DNA from: Desulfopila aestuarii DSM 18488
Lineage (GTDB): Bacteria > Desulfobacterota > Desulfobulbia > Desulfobulbales > Desulfocapsaceae
Reading direction: 5' to 3'
Assembly (NCBI RefSeq): GCF_900143695.1
Contig: NZ_FRFE01000015.1
Location: forward strand, 1-64,000
DNA: 64,000 nucleotides
The position numbers were made by a program, and so were the translations under genes. Under the pieces are notes generated by a model. That model did not search any database. It saw only the letters and a program-made list of their open reading frames with translations, and was not told the origin of the DNA. Every line of letters starts with the position of its first letter. Position 1 is the first letter of the stretch. Shown here one piece after another: positions 42,672 to 52,775 of the stretch.

Positions 42672-43901
42672 ATGTTACGTTACCAGCACCCCACCGGTCT
42701 CCTTTACCATTTCAAGACCGGAATGGTCATGATTTTCTCTTTTCGCTGCAATCTTCTGACTCAACTGCTGACGATTCTACTGCTGGCCGGCTGCGCCATG
42801 TCACAGCCATACATCCAGGCAATAGAACCGGATGATGACCTCCCGATCTTTCTAGACGATGGCGACCGGGCGAACCTTCTCGAATGTGCGCGCATCCACA
42901 CCGGCTATCTGGCAAAACTACCGAAATCCCATCAAACGAACATCAACGGCACCCGTTATTCACGCGATCGCCTGCTCGATTCCATGGAATCATTTATCGA
43001 TCTGCTTGAACAGGACCTCGGGCAGGAAGCATTCAGCGAACAACTACGAAAAAATTTCACCGTCATTCAAGCGGAAGGCCGGCGGAGCCGCAATGGCGAA
43101 ATGCTCGTCACCGGTTATTACGAGCCACTCATTGCCGGTAGCCTCAAACGACGACCGCCCTATATCTATCCTCTCTATAGGGCACCGAAATCTCTGATCA
43201 CCACGAAAGATCCCAAAACCGGGAAAAAGAAAGTGGGAAGAATCGGCAACGACGGCAAACTCCGCCCTTTCTGGACCCGGGCAGAAATTGACAGTGCAAA
43301 TCAACCACTCAAGGGGAACGAACTGGTCTACCTCAAGGATCCGCTGGATGCGTTCCTGCTGCATGTCCAGGGGTCCGGCAGGGTGCTGCTCCCTGACAAC
43401 AGTGAGCGATCAGTACGGTTTAGTGCTCACAACGGTCATGACTACAAAAGTATCGGAAAGCTACTGGTTGATGAAGGCAAGCTGACACTGCAACAAAGTT
43501 CGATTCCAGCCATCCGCCGTTACCTCGAACAGCACCCTGAGGATGAACAGCGAGTGCTCAACCAGAACCCACGCTATATCTTTTTCCGTTGGGGTAGCGA
43601 TGAGCCACCCAAAGGCAGTCTCGGCCGACCTCTGACCGCAGGCCGGTCCATTGCCATCGACCGAAAAGCCTTACCGGACACTCTTTTTGGCTGGCTGGAA
43701 ACATCGATCCCGGTCATCAACAAGCAAGGGATAATAGTCGATTGGCAGATCAGCAGGCGCTTTGTCCTGCCTCAAGACAGTGGCGCCGCAATCAAAGGGC
43801 CCGGCAGGGTAGACCTGTTCTGGGGCAATGGTCCGTTTGCCGAAATTGCGGCAGGCAACATGAAACAAGCAGGCCGCCTGTATTTCTTTGTGAAAAAATG
43901 A
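42672..43901 (+). CDS. mltA: MltA-type lytic murein transglycosylase (lipoprotein)
   Basis: MltA cleaves peptidoglycan glycan strands with formation of anhydromuramic acid. A lipobox (LTILLLAGC) predicts anchoring in the outer membrane. The MltA domain shows VTGYYEPLIAGS and a long stretch with FLLHVQGSGRVLLPD; the C-terminal 3D domain has LFWGNGPFAEIAAGNMKQAG, with the catalytic Asp in VDLFWG. The start is probably ATG at 42723 or 42729, just before the signal peptide; 42672 is the first in-frame ATG. It lies 2 bases after the DHH gene and ends before a strong terminator. Confidence 0.92.
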   Translation: MLRYQHPTGLLYHFKTGMVMIFSFRCNLLTQLLTILLLAGCAMSQPYIQAIEPDDDLPIFLDDGDRANLLECARIHTGYLAKLPKSHQTNINGTRYSRDRLLDSMESFIDLLEQDLGQEAFSEQLRKNFTVIQAEGRRSRNGEMLVTGYYEPLIAGSLKRRPPYIYPLYRAPKSLITTKDPKTGKKKVGRIGNDGKLRPFWTRAEIDSANQPLKGNELVYLKDPLDAFLLHVQGSGRVLLPDNSERSVRFSAHNGHDYKSIGKLLVDEGKLTLQQSSIPAIRRYLEQHPEDEQRVLNQNPRYIFFRWGSDEPPKGSLGRPLTAGRSIAIDRKALPDTLFGWLETSIPVINKQGIIVDWQISRRFVLPQDSGAAIKGPGRVDLFWGNGPFAEIAAGNMKQAGRLYFFVKK

Positions 43902-43970
43902 TAGAGATCATGGCAGTATTACCTTACTGACCCAAAGACACAATACACACGAAGAAAACATGTAAAAAAC

Positions 43971-44010
43971 ACGAAAGGGGCTTTGCCATACAAGCAAAAG
44001 CCCCTTTCGT
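43971..44010. terminator. Bidirectional terminator between mltA and aroA
   Basis: The stem ACGAAAGGGGCTTTGC/GCAAAAGCCCCTTTCGT (one bulged A, 7-base loop) lies between the convergent mltA and aroA genes. The A- and T-rich shoulders serve both strands. Confidence 0.8.
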
Positions 44011-44036
44011 TCCATTGCCCCCCCGACCCAGACCCA

Positions 44037-45305
44037 CTATTTCAGCAGAGCAAAACGCTCCCAGAAATCGGGGAAGGACTTGGCAACACATCCCTCACCA
44101 GTGATGCGTACACCGGGAACCCGCAGTCCGGCTACAGCAAAACACATGGCCATTCGATGATCCTTGTATGTCTCGATCTCTGCGCCATGGATTCCTCTGC
44201 CGCTATCGCCATGGATAATCATAGCGTCAGGAAACTCCTCAACCTTGGCGCCCATCTTGGTCAATTCCGTGACAACCGCACTCAGTCGGTCACACTCTTT
44301 GATTCGCAGGTGGGCAATATTGGTGATTTTCGTCACTCCTTCGGCAAAGGCAGCAACAACAGCCAGCGTCGGCACCACATCAGGCATGTCGCCCATATCA
44401 ACGGTAATGCCCTCCAGCGGGCGTGAGGCCGCGACAGTAATACCATTACCTTCACGGGTCACCTCACAGCCCATTCGTCCCAACAGCGGCACCAGCATAG
44501 CGTCACCCTGCAATGAAGGAACCGGTACATTACTCACTGTCACCTTTCCACCACAAACAGCAGCCGCAGCCCAGAAATATGACGCATTGGAAGCATCGCC
44601 CTCGATAGAATATTCTCGTGCTTTGTAACATCCTTGAGGGACAGTAAAAGTACTGTAATCCTTTGCGGCATCGACCCAGATGCCGAATTCCGCCATTACC
44701 GCGAGCGTCATCGCTACATAGGGTTTAGACAACACCTCCCCTTCCACGCGCAAGGTCGCCGCCTTTCGAGCATAGGGGGCCACCAGCAACAACGAGCTAA
44801 GATACTGGCTACTCTTGCCCTCAGGTAGAACCGTCTCACCACCCTGCAAGCCTCCTGCATTGATGGAGAGCGGTGGACAACCTGTACCTTTCACAGAACT
44901 GATATCGACACCCCACCCCTGCAAAGCCTGCATCAAAGGGCCAATGGGCCGCTCATGCATTCGCTTGTCACCATCGATGAGATAAGGGCTGTTGCCAAGA
45001 GCAGCCACTGAAGTCAAAAACCGGGTTGCAGTTCCGTTATTACCGAGAAAAATAGGTTCAGCAGTTGGATTGATCTTGCCGCCCTGCCCTTTAACAATCC
45101 AGGCATCGGTTCCTTTTTCTATATCCATCCCCATCTGGGCTAAGGCTCCGGATGAGTACTCAGTATCTTCACTTGCAAGCGGCCCGATAAGCCGACTGGT
45201 CCCGTCGGCCAGAGAAGCCGCAATCAACGCCCGCTGGGTAAGGCTTTTTGATCCCGGCACGGCCAGGGTGGTATCTAATTTTCCAACCGGGGTAATCTCA
45301 ATCAT
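44037..45305 (-). CDS. aroA: 3-phosphoshikimate 1-carboxyvinyltransferase (EPSP synthase)
   Basis: Sixth step of the shikimate pathway: joins PEP to shikimate-3-phosphate. Signatures: VPGSKSLTQRALIAASLADG near residue 15, LGNNGTATRFL, EGDASNASYFWAAAAV and RIKECDRLSAV. The start at 45305 (MIEITPVGKLD) has GAGGAG six bases upstream and gives about 422 aa, the normal length. It is last of the leftward pyrK-pyrD-aroD-aroE-aroA run. Confidence 0.96.
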   Translation of the reverse strand: MIEITPVGKLDTTLAVPGSKSLTQRALIAASLADGTSRLIGPLASEDTEYSSGALAQMGMDIEKGTDAWIVKGQGGKINPTAEPIFLGNNGTATRFLTSVAALGNSPYLIDGDKRMHERPIGPLMQALQGWGVDISSVKGTGCPPLSINAGGLQGGETVLPEGKSSQYLSSLLLVAPYARKAATLRVEGEVLSKPYVAMTLAVMAEFGIWVDAAKDYSTFTVPQGCYKAREYSIEGDASNASYFWAAAAVCGGKVTVSNVPVPSLQGDAMLVPLLGRMGCEVTREGNGITVAASRPLEGITVDMGDMPDVVPTLAVVAAFAEGVTKITNIAHLRIKECDRLSAVVTELTKMGAKVEEFPDAMIIHGDSGRGIHGAEIETYKDHRMAMCFAVAGLRVPGVRITGEGCVAKSFPDFWERFALLK

Positions 45306-45382
45306 GTTCTCCTCACAAAAACGCCATACACAGACAGCGGCCGGGTACGCCTTTGTCCGCACTATTTACAAAAAAAATATCG

Positions 45383-46213
45383 TTACAGGTTGCCCGTAGC
45401 CTCAAGTAGTGCTCTACGCATAACATCTACCGGTGCCTCTTTTCCTGTCCATAATTCAAACTGTGCAACGCCTTGGTAAAGTAACATCTCCAGCCCGTTG
45501 ACCGTGATACAGCCCATGGCTGCCGCCTCTTGCAGCAGCCGGGTGGCTAGCGGTGCGTAGACAATATCCATTACCACTGTATAGCAAGCTAAAGAATTCT
45601 TGGTGATCAAGGTCTTGTCAACATGGGGCTGCATACCAACTGATGTGGCGTTGACAAGTATATCTCCAGACAAGTTGTCTACATGATCGAGGGAATACCA
45701 TATACAGCCCAAATCGGCGGCAAGAGCCCGCCCGCGCTGCTCGGTTCGACTGCAGAGCACAACTTCCGCGCCAGCCTCCAAAAGGCCGAAACCAATCGCC
45801 CGCGCTGATCCACCTGCGCCAAGAACCACAACCTTTTTGGCTGCCAGATCAGTCTTTTCAGCCAGCGCCCTGTTCGAGCCAAGCCAGTCGGTATTCGAAC
45901 CATGGAGCTTACGCCCTTCGGAGGTCTCGATAACATTGATGGTGTTGACTGCCCCAATCCGTAAAGCAACCGGATCGACCTTATCCAAAAGCGAAATGAC
46001 CGCCTCCTTGTGTGGGATGGTCACGCTCGCACCCCAAAGGCCAAGCCCACGCATGCCGGTCAGACCGGCTTCGACATCAGATACCGGAAGCGGGATATAC
46101 ACCCGGTTTTCTCCAAGCGCAACAAAGCCGCTGTTATGCATCACCGGACTTTTGGAGTGACTTACCGGGTTACCGATGATCCCATAAACTTTTGTTGAGC
46201 CGTCAATCCTCAT
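45383..46213 (-). CDS. aroE: Shikimate dehydrogenase
   Basis: Reduces 3-dehydroshikimate with NADPH. Signatures: SHSKSPVMHN (substrate site), VTIPHKEAV (catalytic Lys), GSNTDWLGS and the nucleotide loop VLGAGGSARAIGFGL. The start at 46213 (MRIDGSTKVYGIIG) fits the family; an upstream ATG at 46240 overlaps aroD and is less likely. It lies between aroD and aroA, a common order in this lineage. Confidence 0.95.
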   Translation of the reverse strand: MRIDGSTKVYGIIGNPVSHSKSPVMHNSGFVALGENRVYIPLPVSDVEAGLTGMRGLGLWGASVTIPHKEAVISLLDKVDPVALRIGAVNTINVIETSEGRKLHGSNTDWLGSNRALAEKTDLAAKKVVVLGAGGSARAIGFGLLEAGAEVVLCSRTEQRGRALAADLGCIWYSLDHVDNLSGDILVNATSVGMQPHVDKTLITKNSLACYTVVMDIVYAPLATRLLQEAAAMGCITVNGLEMLLYQGVAQFELWTGKEAPVDVMRRALLEATGNL

Positions 46214-46236
46214 TACAATATCCTCGTTTCCCAGTA

Positions 46237-46935
46237 TCAAAGTGGGAACAACATCCGGACAACGTCTCGCATCGTACTCACTGGAATCTGGCCGGGTGCT
46301 GTTGCCTCTTCGCTGCTCACCGTGCAGTAGGTCATAAACCCGCCAAGCTCAAGTGTAGCTACGCGACTAATAACTCCGGCCCTTCCCATACAGAAGGCGA
46401 TCAGCGGCAAGTCCATTGCTGCGGCATCTTCCTGCAATTGCATGACTCTGAGGACATCTTGATAGTTATTGGCTGTAGTAATGATTTTACCTACATCCGC
46501 TCCCCGCTCTTTCATCCCACTGAGGGTCTCCAGTAGCTCAGAGCGTGAAGGTGTGGTCTGAAAATTATGATTGGAGACAATCAACCTGGTCCGGCTGCCT
46601 TTAAGAGCAGATTTCAATTGCGTAAATGAGGCTTGGGGTGCAAGCAGTTCAAGATCGACAAATGCGGCCTGCTGCCGGGCGGCCTGAACCAGGAGAGCAA
46701 TGCGCTCCTCTTCCGTACCGTTATATTGTCCACCCTCCCAGACCGGGCGGTTGGTGAACAGCAACCGACTGGAAAGTCCACTGGTAAAGGGCTCAACCGC
46801 AGGTACGGTCAATGCGTCCAGGCGAATTTCGATGACGTCAGCCATTTCAGCAACCTGCCTGGCGGCGGCAAGTGCATCCTCAACCCGCTCAAGGCCAATC
46901 GCTACACATATCAATCCCTGTTCCGTTATAGCCAT
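46237..46935 (-). CDS. aroD: 3-dehydroquinate dehydratase, type I
   Basis: Dehydrates 3-dehydroquinate through a Schiff base. Key residues: IEIRLDALTV at the start, His in LIVSNHNFQTTPS, the Schiff-base Lys in VGKIITTANN, and FCMGRAGVISRV near the C-terminus. 232 aa is typical of the class I enzyme. It lies 6 bases after pyrD. Confidence 0.92.
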   Translation of the reverse strand: MAITEQGLICVAIGLERVEDALAAARQVAEMADVIEIRLDALTVPAVEPFTSGLSSRLLFTNRPVWEGGQYNGTEEERIALLVQAARQQAAFVDLELLAPQASFTQLKSALKGSRTRLIVSNHNFQTTPSRSELLETLSGMKERGADVGKIITTANNYQDVLRVMQLQEDAAAMDLPLIAFCMGRAGVISRVATLELGGFMTYCTVSSEEATAPGQIPVSTMRDVVRMLFPL

Positions 46936-46941
46936 AGCGTC

Positions 46942-47898
46942 TTAATGATTTCGAAGAGGGTCAAGCTTGAGTGCGCCGATCATCTCCCGCACAGAATGCA
47001 GTTTTTCCTCTTGTACATAACGGCTAATCCCCTCGACAACCTCTTCACTGGCACGAGGATTGACGAAGTTGGCTGTCCCAACCTGTACAGCGGTAGCGCC
47101 TGCCAACATGAATTCTAACGCATCCTCAGCGGTTTCAATACCACCGATACCGATAATAGGGATTTTGACCGAGCGCGCCACTTCGTAGACCATCCTGAGC
47201 GCAACCGGTTTAATAGCCGGCCCGGAAAGACCGCCAATGATATTAGCAAGCTCGGGACGTTTGGTCTTCAAATTGATGGCCATGCCGATAAGGGTATTGA
47301 TGAGCGAGACAGAATCCGCCCCCCCATCCTCGACGGCCCGTGCCATCAAGCCGATATCGGTGACATTTGGCGAGAGTTTGACAATAACCGGCACTGAACA
47401 ACTCTCTTTTACCGCTGTAGTGACTGCTGCAGCCATCTGCGGATCACCGCCAAAGGCAACTCCACCTTCCTTTACATTCGGGCACGATATGTTTACTTCA
47501 ATTCCTGCCACACCGGGAACACCCTCAAGGCGTTTAGTGATTTCACGGTACTCTTCGATCGAGCCACCGAGGATATTGACAATGACCGGCACATTGAGTC
47601 CGTCCAGATACGGCATCTTCTCTTTAATGAACCGCTCAACACCAACATTCTGCAGACCAATAGCATTTAACATGCCGCAGGCGGTCTCAACGATACGAGG
47701 CGGTGGATTACCGGGCCGGGGAAAAAGGGAGATACCCTTGACTATAACTGCCCCAAGCCTGTGCAGATTCATCAGGTTCTCAAACTCACGAGCATAACCG
47801 AAAGTACCGGAGGCGGTCATAACAGGGTTGGCCAGATGGAGGCTGCCAATTTTAACCCTGAGATCAGGCCCGGAATGGTTTTCTTTTACAAATTCCAT
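46942..47898 (-). CDS. pyrD: Dihydroorotate dehydrogenase B, catalytic subunit
   Basis: Class 1B enzyme that oxidises dihydroorotate and passes electrons to PyrK. The catalytic base is the Cys of [12 protein letters not shown], which marks class 1 (class 2 has Ser). FMN-binding stretches [20 protein letters not shown] and [16 protein letters not shown] agree. 318 aa is normal. Its ATG overlaps the end of pyrK by 13 bases. Confidence 0.95.
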   Translation of the reverse strand: MEFVKENHSGPDLRVKIGSLHLANPVMTASGTFGYAREFENLMNLHRLGAVIVKGISLFPRPGNPPPRIVETACGMLNAIGLQNVGVERFIKEKMPYLDGLNVPVIVNILGGSIEEYREITKRLEGVPGVAGIEVNISCPNVKEGGVAFGGDPQMAAAVTTAVKESCSVPVIVKLSPNVTDIGLMARAVEDGGADSVSLINTLIGMAINLKTKRPELANIIGGLSGPAIKPVALRMVYEVARSVKIPIIGIGGIETAEDALEFMLAGATAVQVGTANFVNPRASEEVVEGISRYVQEEKLHSVREMIGALKLDPLRNH

Positions 47899-48677
47899 TT
47901 CAGCTCCTTTGCCTCAAAAACCGGTCCGTCCATACAGACATGCACATATTTTCCATCACCAACCGGTCGGTTGCAGCCAAGGCAGGCACCCATGCCACAG
48001 GCCATAACCGATTCGACCGAAACCTGGCACCTCAACCCTTCAGCAAGACAGAAGTCGTTAATTGCCGCCATCATCGGCTCAGGTCCGCAGGCATAAACCT
48101 GGGTATTGGGTGCGAGTTCGACACTTTTCAACACATCGGTAACAAAACCTTTCTCGCCATATGAACCATCATCGGTGGTAGCCAGCGTCCTGATGCCGAC
48201 CTCTCGAAAGTCGTTCACGAGAGGCTCTACCTCATCAAGAGTTCGACCTCCCAAAATAATGAGATCTGGTCCGCAGTTCTTTTTTTTCCTTCTACAGATC
48301 TCTTTGGCCAAAAAAAGCAGTGGAGCTATACCAAGTCCGCCTCCGATGATGCAGGTAGGGAGATTTTCATCAATGGTAAAGCCCCGGCCTAACGGACCAA
48401 AAACCGAGATTTCCTCGTTTACCCGAACATGGGCAAGAATCTCTGTGCCACGTCCTACGATCTTGAAATAGATCTGGATATGGCCACTGGCGTCAGCCTG
48501 GTGAATGGAGAACGGCCTGCGTAAGAGCGGGTCTTTTCCAACTGAGGTTCTGATCATGACGAACTGACCCGGTTTGCAACAGCTCGCTATTTCAGGAGCT
48601 TTCAATGTAATGCGAACGTTTTCGCAAGAGAGTTGCTCAACACGGGTAACTATTGTTTTTTCCTGATATTGTGGCAT
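47886..48677 (-). CDS. pyrK: Dihydroorotate dehydrogenase B, electron-transfer subunit PyrK
   Basis: FAD/[2Fe-2S] protein that hands electrons from PyrD to NAD. It has the ferredoxin-reductase fold ([10 protein letters not shown] for [20 protein letters not shown] for NAD) and a C-terminal cysteine set CGMGACLGC with a later C in YVHVCMDG for the [2Fe-2S] cluster. It overlaps pyrD, as usual. It is the first gene of the leftward pyrK-pyrD-aroD-aroE-aroA run and diverges from pilD. Confidence 0.95.
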   Translation of the reverse strand: MPQYQEKTIVTRVEQLSCENVRITLKAPEIASCCKPGQFVMIRTSVGKDPLLRRPFSIHQADASGHIQIYFKIVGRGTEILAHVRVNEEISVFGPLGRGFTIDENLPTCIIGGGLGIAPLLFLAKEICRRKKKNCGPDLIILGGRTLDEVEPLVNDFREVGIRTLATTDDGSYGEKGFVTDVLKSVELAPNTQVYACGPEPMMAAINDFCLAEGLRCQVSVESVMACGMGACLGCNRPVGDGKYVHVCMDGPVFEAKELKWNL

Positions 48678-48734
48678 AGTTACGTTAGTACTTTCGGCTG
48701 GAGTTAAGGTCTACAGCGACAGATTTTTCTTTGA

Positions 48735-49541
48735 ATGAGGCTGCGGATGGTTGCGGCAGAACCGCTTATACTCGTATTTTCGGCACTTTTCGGTGCCATT
48801 GTGGGAAGTTTTCTGAATGTGGTAATCCTGCGGCTTCCGCGAGAGGATGCTTCTATCGTATTTCCCGCCTCCCATTGCCCTAAATGCGAACATCCGCTGG
48901 CATGGTATGAGAATATACCTGTTCTCAGCTATATTGTCCAACTCGGAAAATGCCGGCACTGTAAAACATCTATTTCTCTGCAGTATCCTGTTGTTGAACT
49001 GCTGATGGCTGTACTGACGATGGCCCTGGTGAACCAATTCGGCCTTTCATTGGTGACGGCAGGTTATTTTCTCTTCACCGCCGCACTGCTTGTTGTCATC
49101 TTTATCGATATTCACCTGCAGATCATTCCGGATGTCATCAGTCTGCCCGGGATTGTCCTCGGATTCCTGTTTTCTTTCGTGAACCCCTATGTCGGTTGGC
49201 TCGATTCCCTAATCGGAATCGTCGTCGGTGGTGGCATCCTCTATGCGGTTGCGATGCTCTATTTTCTCTGGCGCAAACAAGATGGAATGGGAGGCGGCGA
49301 TATCAAACTCCTCGCCATGCTGGGGGCATTTTTAGGCTGGCAGTCACTGCCGTTTATCGTCTTTGCCAGCTCCCTGACCGGCTCTGTTGTGGGCCTTTTG
49401 GCCATGAGCGTGCAGAAAAAAGGGGGCCAGACCAGAATTCCATTCGGACCGTTTCTGTCCCTGGCAGGTATTGCCTATATGTTTTTTTCCAAATGGATCA
49501 TTTTCTATTTCAACCTCTACCTGCAAGGGCAATGGCCGTAA
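48735..49541 (+). CDS. pilD: Type IV prepilin peptidase/N-methyltransferase
   Basis: Cleaves and N-methylates type IV pilin and type II secretion pseudopilins. The full-length form is present: GSFLNVVILRLP, the zinc site CPKC...CRHC (residues about 48-80), the aspartates in FIDIHLQIIPD and GMGGGDIKLLAMLG (catalytic pair), and about eight membrane segments. 268 aa is normal. The start is either ATG at 48735 or 48747. Pilus genes themselves are not in the window. Confidence 0.95.
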   Translation: MRLRMVAAEPLILVFSALFGAIVGSFLNVVILRLPREDASIVFPASHCPKCEHPLAWYENIPVLSYIVQLGKCRHCKTSISLQYPVVELLMAVLTMALVNQFGLSLVTAGYFLFTAALLVVIFIDIHLQIIPDVISLPGIVLGFLFSFVNPYVGWLDSLIGIVVGGGILYAVAMLYFLWRKQDGMGGGDIKLLAMLGAFLGWQSLPFIVFASSLTGSVVGLLAMSVQKKGGQTRIPFGPFLSLAGIAYMFFSKWIIFYFNLYLQGQWP

Positions 49542-49568
49542 AAGACCACATGCGTCTTCCACACACAA

Positions 49569-50267
49569 CTACTCTTCTAGCAGCATCCTCGCAATCTTCC
49601 TGCCCTGCTCTGCTGCGTCCTGCCACTGCTCGCGGCTATGTCCATAACGTGGATACCGCTTTCGGAACCATGAAGTTTCCAGCCTCGGGAGTCGCCCTAC
49701 CAGCTGCAGGAACAACCCTATAGTCCGCCACGGTTCATTTGCTGAATGCAGGTAAATAATCGGCTCCATCACCTCCGCTCCAAGTTTTTTCAGAATGCGG
49801 GAGATTCCCCAGTAATGGGTGCGCCAATATGACCGACACGAGATAAGCGGCATGACTCTTGTGCCGTTTACGAGTTGTGCACCATACTGATCAAGAAAAT
49901 ACAGCATGGGACCGGAGGGGTTATAGGACCACGTTGGGCCAGCCAGGATCACCAGATCCCACTCCTGATTCAGTAGATGATCAACAGGTTGAATCGGCAC
50001 ACGCCAACGGAAAAAAGAATACACCATGACCCGTGACATCTGAAGCCATGTGGCAAAAGGAAACTGGATAGGCTCAACCAGCTGTAACCTTTCGATTTCC
50101 ACTTCAACACCGCACTCACGCATTGCCGCCCCCATTCGCTGCAAAAGGAGCTGCGTCTGCCCTGAAAACGAATAATAGACAATCAATACTCGTTTGGTGT
50201 TGGCTGGCCTATCATTTATCAACTGATCGTTTGCTATTTTGCACATTTTGCACATCTTTTGAGACAA
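49569..50267 (-). CDS. Flavodoxin-like/NAD(P)H-oxidoreductase-fold protein
   Basis: The N-terminal RVLIVYYSFSGQTQLLLQRM is the FMN-phosphate loop of flavodoxins, and LVILAGPTWSYNPSGPMLYF is the second FMN loop. The C-terminal part (RSYWRTHYWGISRILKKLGA onward) is longer than in a simple flavodoxin, so it may act on a specific partner or substrate. The first about 20 residues carry CKMCKIAN, possibly part of a longer leader. It ends convergently with pilD (28 bases between stops). No specific name is given. Confidence 0.8.
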   Translation of the reverse strand: MSQKMCKMCKIANDQLINDRPANTKRVLIVYYSFSGQTQLLLQRMGAAMRECGVEVEIERLQLVEPIQFPFATWLQMSRVMVYSFFRWRVPIQPVDHLLNQEWDLVILAGPTWSYNPSGPMLYFLDQYGAQLVNGTRVMPLISCRSYWRTHYWGISRILKKLGAEVMEPIIYLHSANEPWRTIGLFLQLVGRLPRLETSWFRKRYPRYGHSREQWQDAAEQGRKIARMLLEE

Positions 50268-50280
50268 AAGGGCAAAAAAA

Positions 50281-50302
50281 AGCCTCCGCTTTCACGGAGG
50301 CT
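50281..50302. terminator. Terminator after the dsr operon
   Basis: AGCCTCCG-CTTTCA-CGGAGGCT is flanked by A- and T-runs on both sides, so it can end the leftward dsr transcript 21 bases after dsrP and also work on the opposite strand. Confidence 0.88.
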
Positions 50303-50322
50303 TTTTTCATTTCAAAAACGAC

Positions 50323-51501
50323 TTAATGACCTTCAACTTCCTGCTCTACTTTAATCGCAACCTTGTAGAGGATAGTGACCAGTGCAAATCCGAACGCCCA
50401 GATGCCCAGCGTAATACCAATCTCGTTCGCCGTCGGATAGTACTCGGTGACCTCATTCAGCGGGTTGACCGCAAGACCACCAAAAACAAAGCCGAGGCCT
50501 TTATCAAGCCACAGGGCAATGAAGATTGCTAAACAGCCGAGGCCAACCAGCAGATCGTTGTCTATCTTGGCGATCTTCATGTAACCAAACAGCAGCAAAC
50601 CGCCGAAACAGAGGAAGACCGAGGTCCACATGAACGGTACTAAATTGTTGTACACATGACCACCGTGCTCAAGCCCGAAGAACAGGTACTCAAGCGCATG
50701 TTTATGACCGGGGATATTTGAATACCAGCCAACAAAGAACTCAAGACAGACAAAGAAGGCGTTGATCAGGGCAGCATACATGATGATGGTGGTCAGTTTA
50801 TTGATCGCCTCTTTGCCGGCGTCAAAATTGGCAACCCGCTTCATGATAAGACAGAAAATAACAATCAGTGCTGGTCCAGCCGCAAACGCTGAAGCAAGAA
50901 AGCGCGGTGCGGTAATGGCTGACAACCAGAAGTGCCGCCCTGGCAGACCGCAGTAGAGCATAGCGGTGACGGTATGGATGGAGACGGCAAACGGTATAGA
51001 TATATAGACAAAGATATAAACCCATTTGGGCGGCTTCACCTGTTTTTTCTCCGCAGTCAGAATGACCCAGCCACAGATAAGGTTCAAGGAGAGATAGCCG
51101 AGCAGCACCACCATATCCCAGAAAAGCATGGAATTGGGGGTCGGATGCAGGATCATGTTCAGACCGCGCAGAGGTTGACCGATATCAGCCATAATGAACA
51201 TCAGACACATGATCAAGGCGGCTATTGCCAGAAATTCACCAAGAATGGTGATCCGGCCAAATACCTTGTAGTTATGGATGTAGTACGGCAGAACGAGCAT
51301 CAACCCTCCCGCCGCAACACCAACCAGAAAGGTGAACTGAGAGATATAGAGACCCCAGGAAAGATCGCGTCCCATACCGGTCAATCCCATACCAATGAAA
51401 AACTGTCGCAGATAACAGATGGCTCCGACTGCGATGAATGCGCTCAGAAAAGCAAGCCACATCCAGTAGGCTGAGTTGCCCTTCAATGCTTTTTCAATCA
51501 T
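50323..51501 (-). CDS. dsrP: DsrP, integral-membrane quinone-interacting subunit of DsrMKJOP
   Basis: NrfD-type membrane protein of 392 aa with about ten helices, for example AYWMWLAFLSAFIAVGAICY at the start and IGITLGIWAFGFALVTILYK near the end. In the DsrMKJOP complex it is thought to exchange electrons with the menaquinone pool, together with the periplasmic DsrO and DsrJ. It is last in the operon, 7 bases after dsrO, and is followed by a terminator. Confidence 0.93.
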   Translation of the reverse strand: MIEKALKGNSAYWMWLAFLSAFIAVGAICYLRQFFIGMGLTGMGRDLSWGLYISQFTFLVGVAAGGLMLVLPYYIHNYKVFGRITILGEFLAIAALIMCLMFIMADIGQPLRGLNMILHPTPNSMLFWDMVVLLGYLSLNLICGWVILTAEKKQVKPPKWVYIFVYISIPFAVSIHTVTAMLYCGLPGRHFWLSAITAPRFLASAFAAGPALIVIFCLIMKRVANFDAGKEAINKLTTIIMYAALINAFFVCLEFFVGWYSNIPGHKHALEYLFFGLEHGGHVYNNLVPFMWTSVFLCFGGLLLFGYMKIAKIDNDLLVGLGCLAIFIALWLDKGLGFVFGGLAVNPLNEVTEYYPTANEIGITLGIWAFGFALVTILYKVAIKVEQEVEGH

Positions 51502-51508
51502 GACGACC

Positions 51509-52345
51509 TCACACTATGTAAAAGACTGACGGTTTGGTTCCAAGAGACGAATTCCTCTGGATCGTATGCTCCTTGGCAAGGACCTGGCTGATCTCGGAGT
51601 TCGGATCATTGATATCTCCAAAGACAATTGCTCCGGTCTCCTTGATGGCTTCCAGACAGGCGGGTTCTAACCCCTCTGCCAGCCGCTCTCCGCAGAAATT
51701 GCATTTCTCGACAACACCGCGCATACGGGTGGGGAATTTTGGATTGTATTCCTTGATATTATCGCGAGGGTCGAACCAGTTGAAACTCCTTGCACCATAA
51801 GGGCACCCCATCATACAGAACCGACAGCCGATGCAACGGTGGTAGTCCATGGCCACGATGCCGTTTTTCTCATCCCGGAAAGTGGCCTTCGTCGGGCAAA
51901 CCCTGACACAGGGAGGCTCGTCACAGTGATTACAGAGAACGAGGAAATCGTTTTCCTTGGTCTCTTTTGAAGAGTGATAGACGGATTGATCCACGAAGGC
52001 ATTCTCAAACGGTGTCTTCCAGATCCACTTGATCTCATTCTTCCTATCGTCGTAATGAGGTATATTATGAACCTTGTTACAGGCCGCGATGGCCTTGTCC
52101 ATCAACTCCGGCTTGCCGTAGAGTTTCCGCATATCTATCAGCAGCCCGAGGCGTACGCCTTTGGGAGCCTCTTCGCCATGGGCAGCAGGCTGAGCATGAG
52201 AATCTTGTGTAGCGGCCCCATGTCCTGCCGGTGCAGAGGAAGCAAGTGCAGGAGATGCTGTCAACTTGACAACCGCAGGGGCGCTGATTCCGGCAAGTGC
52301 AGTCGCACCGGCCATCTTCAGGAATTTTCTTCTTTGATTATCCAT
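51509..52345 (-). CDS. dsrO: DsrO, periplasmic iron-sulfur subunit
   Basis: The Tat signal NQRRKFLKMAGATALAGI shows export in folded form. Four-cluster ferredoxin motifs follow: CNHCDEPPCVRVCP, CIGCRFCMMGCPYGA and CNFCGERLAEGLEPACLE. 278 aa is normal for the subunit that wires DsrJ to the membrane subunit DsrP. It overlaps dsrJ by one base (ATG and stop share positions near 52345). Confidence 0.95.
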   Translation of the reverse strand: MDNQRRKFLKMAGATALAGISAPAVVKLTASPALASSAPAGHGAATQDSHAQPAAHGEEAPKGVRLGLLIDMRKLYGKPELMDKAIAACNKVHNIPHYDDRKNEIKWIWKTPFENAFVDQSVYHSSKETKENDFLVLCNHCDEPPCVRVCPTKATFRDEKNGIVAMDYHRCIGCRFCMMGCPYGARSFNWFDPRDNIKEYNPKFPTRMRGVVEKCNFCGERLAEGLEPACLEAIKETGAIVFGDINDPNSEISQVLAKEHTIQRNSSLGTKPSVFYIV

Positions 52346-52743
52346 TAGTGCGTCTCCTTCTTCGATGCTGCCTCGACAGGTGTCAAGTGGCAGTCCCAGC
52401 AGTATGGTTTAACGGATGCATAGGTATGGCAGTCGTCACAAAATTTTTCTTTGTTGGAATGACATTCCATACAGGCCAGCTGCAGCGCCTTCGGATATTC
52501 CTTGCCGCCGACAGACACAGACGACCTTCCGCTCTCGCGAAGGACGCTGTCTCGCCATTCGTTCAACAATACCATGTGGTTGTCACGCATTTCAGAAGCG
52601 GGAGCCACACATTCTTTGGTGCCATTAGGCGGCAACTCAGGTTTGGGTATCGGGCCAGCCGATAATCCGTTGTACCAGAGCGGCAGCGTGACGAAGAGGA
52701 CAAATATTGCAAGTCCCGGTATAACAGTTCGTTTATTGTACAT
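52345..52743 (-). CDS. dsrJ: DsrJ, triheme cytochrome c
   Basis: An uncleaved N-terminal membrane anchor (VIPGLAIFVLFVTLPLWYNG) precedes three haem c sites CMECH, CDDCH and CWDCH near the C-terminus. DsrJ of other organisms has one haem with unusual His/Cys ligation; free Cys residues for this (for example in KECVAP near residue 50) are present. It is a periplasmic electron carrier of DsrMKJOP. Confidence 0.95.
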   Translation of the reverse strand: MYNKRTVIPGLAIFVLFVTLPLWYNGLSAGPIPKPELPPNGTKECVAPASEMRDNHMVLLNEWRDSVLRESGRSSVSVGGKEYPKALQLACMECHSNKEKFCDDCHTYASVKPYCWDCHLTPVEAASKKETH

Positions 52744-52775
52744 GAGTCATACTCCTCTATTCTGGTCAGGATTGA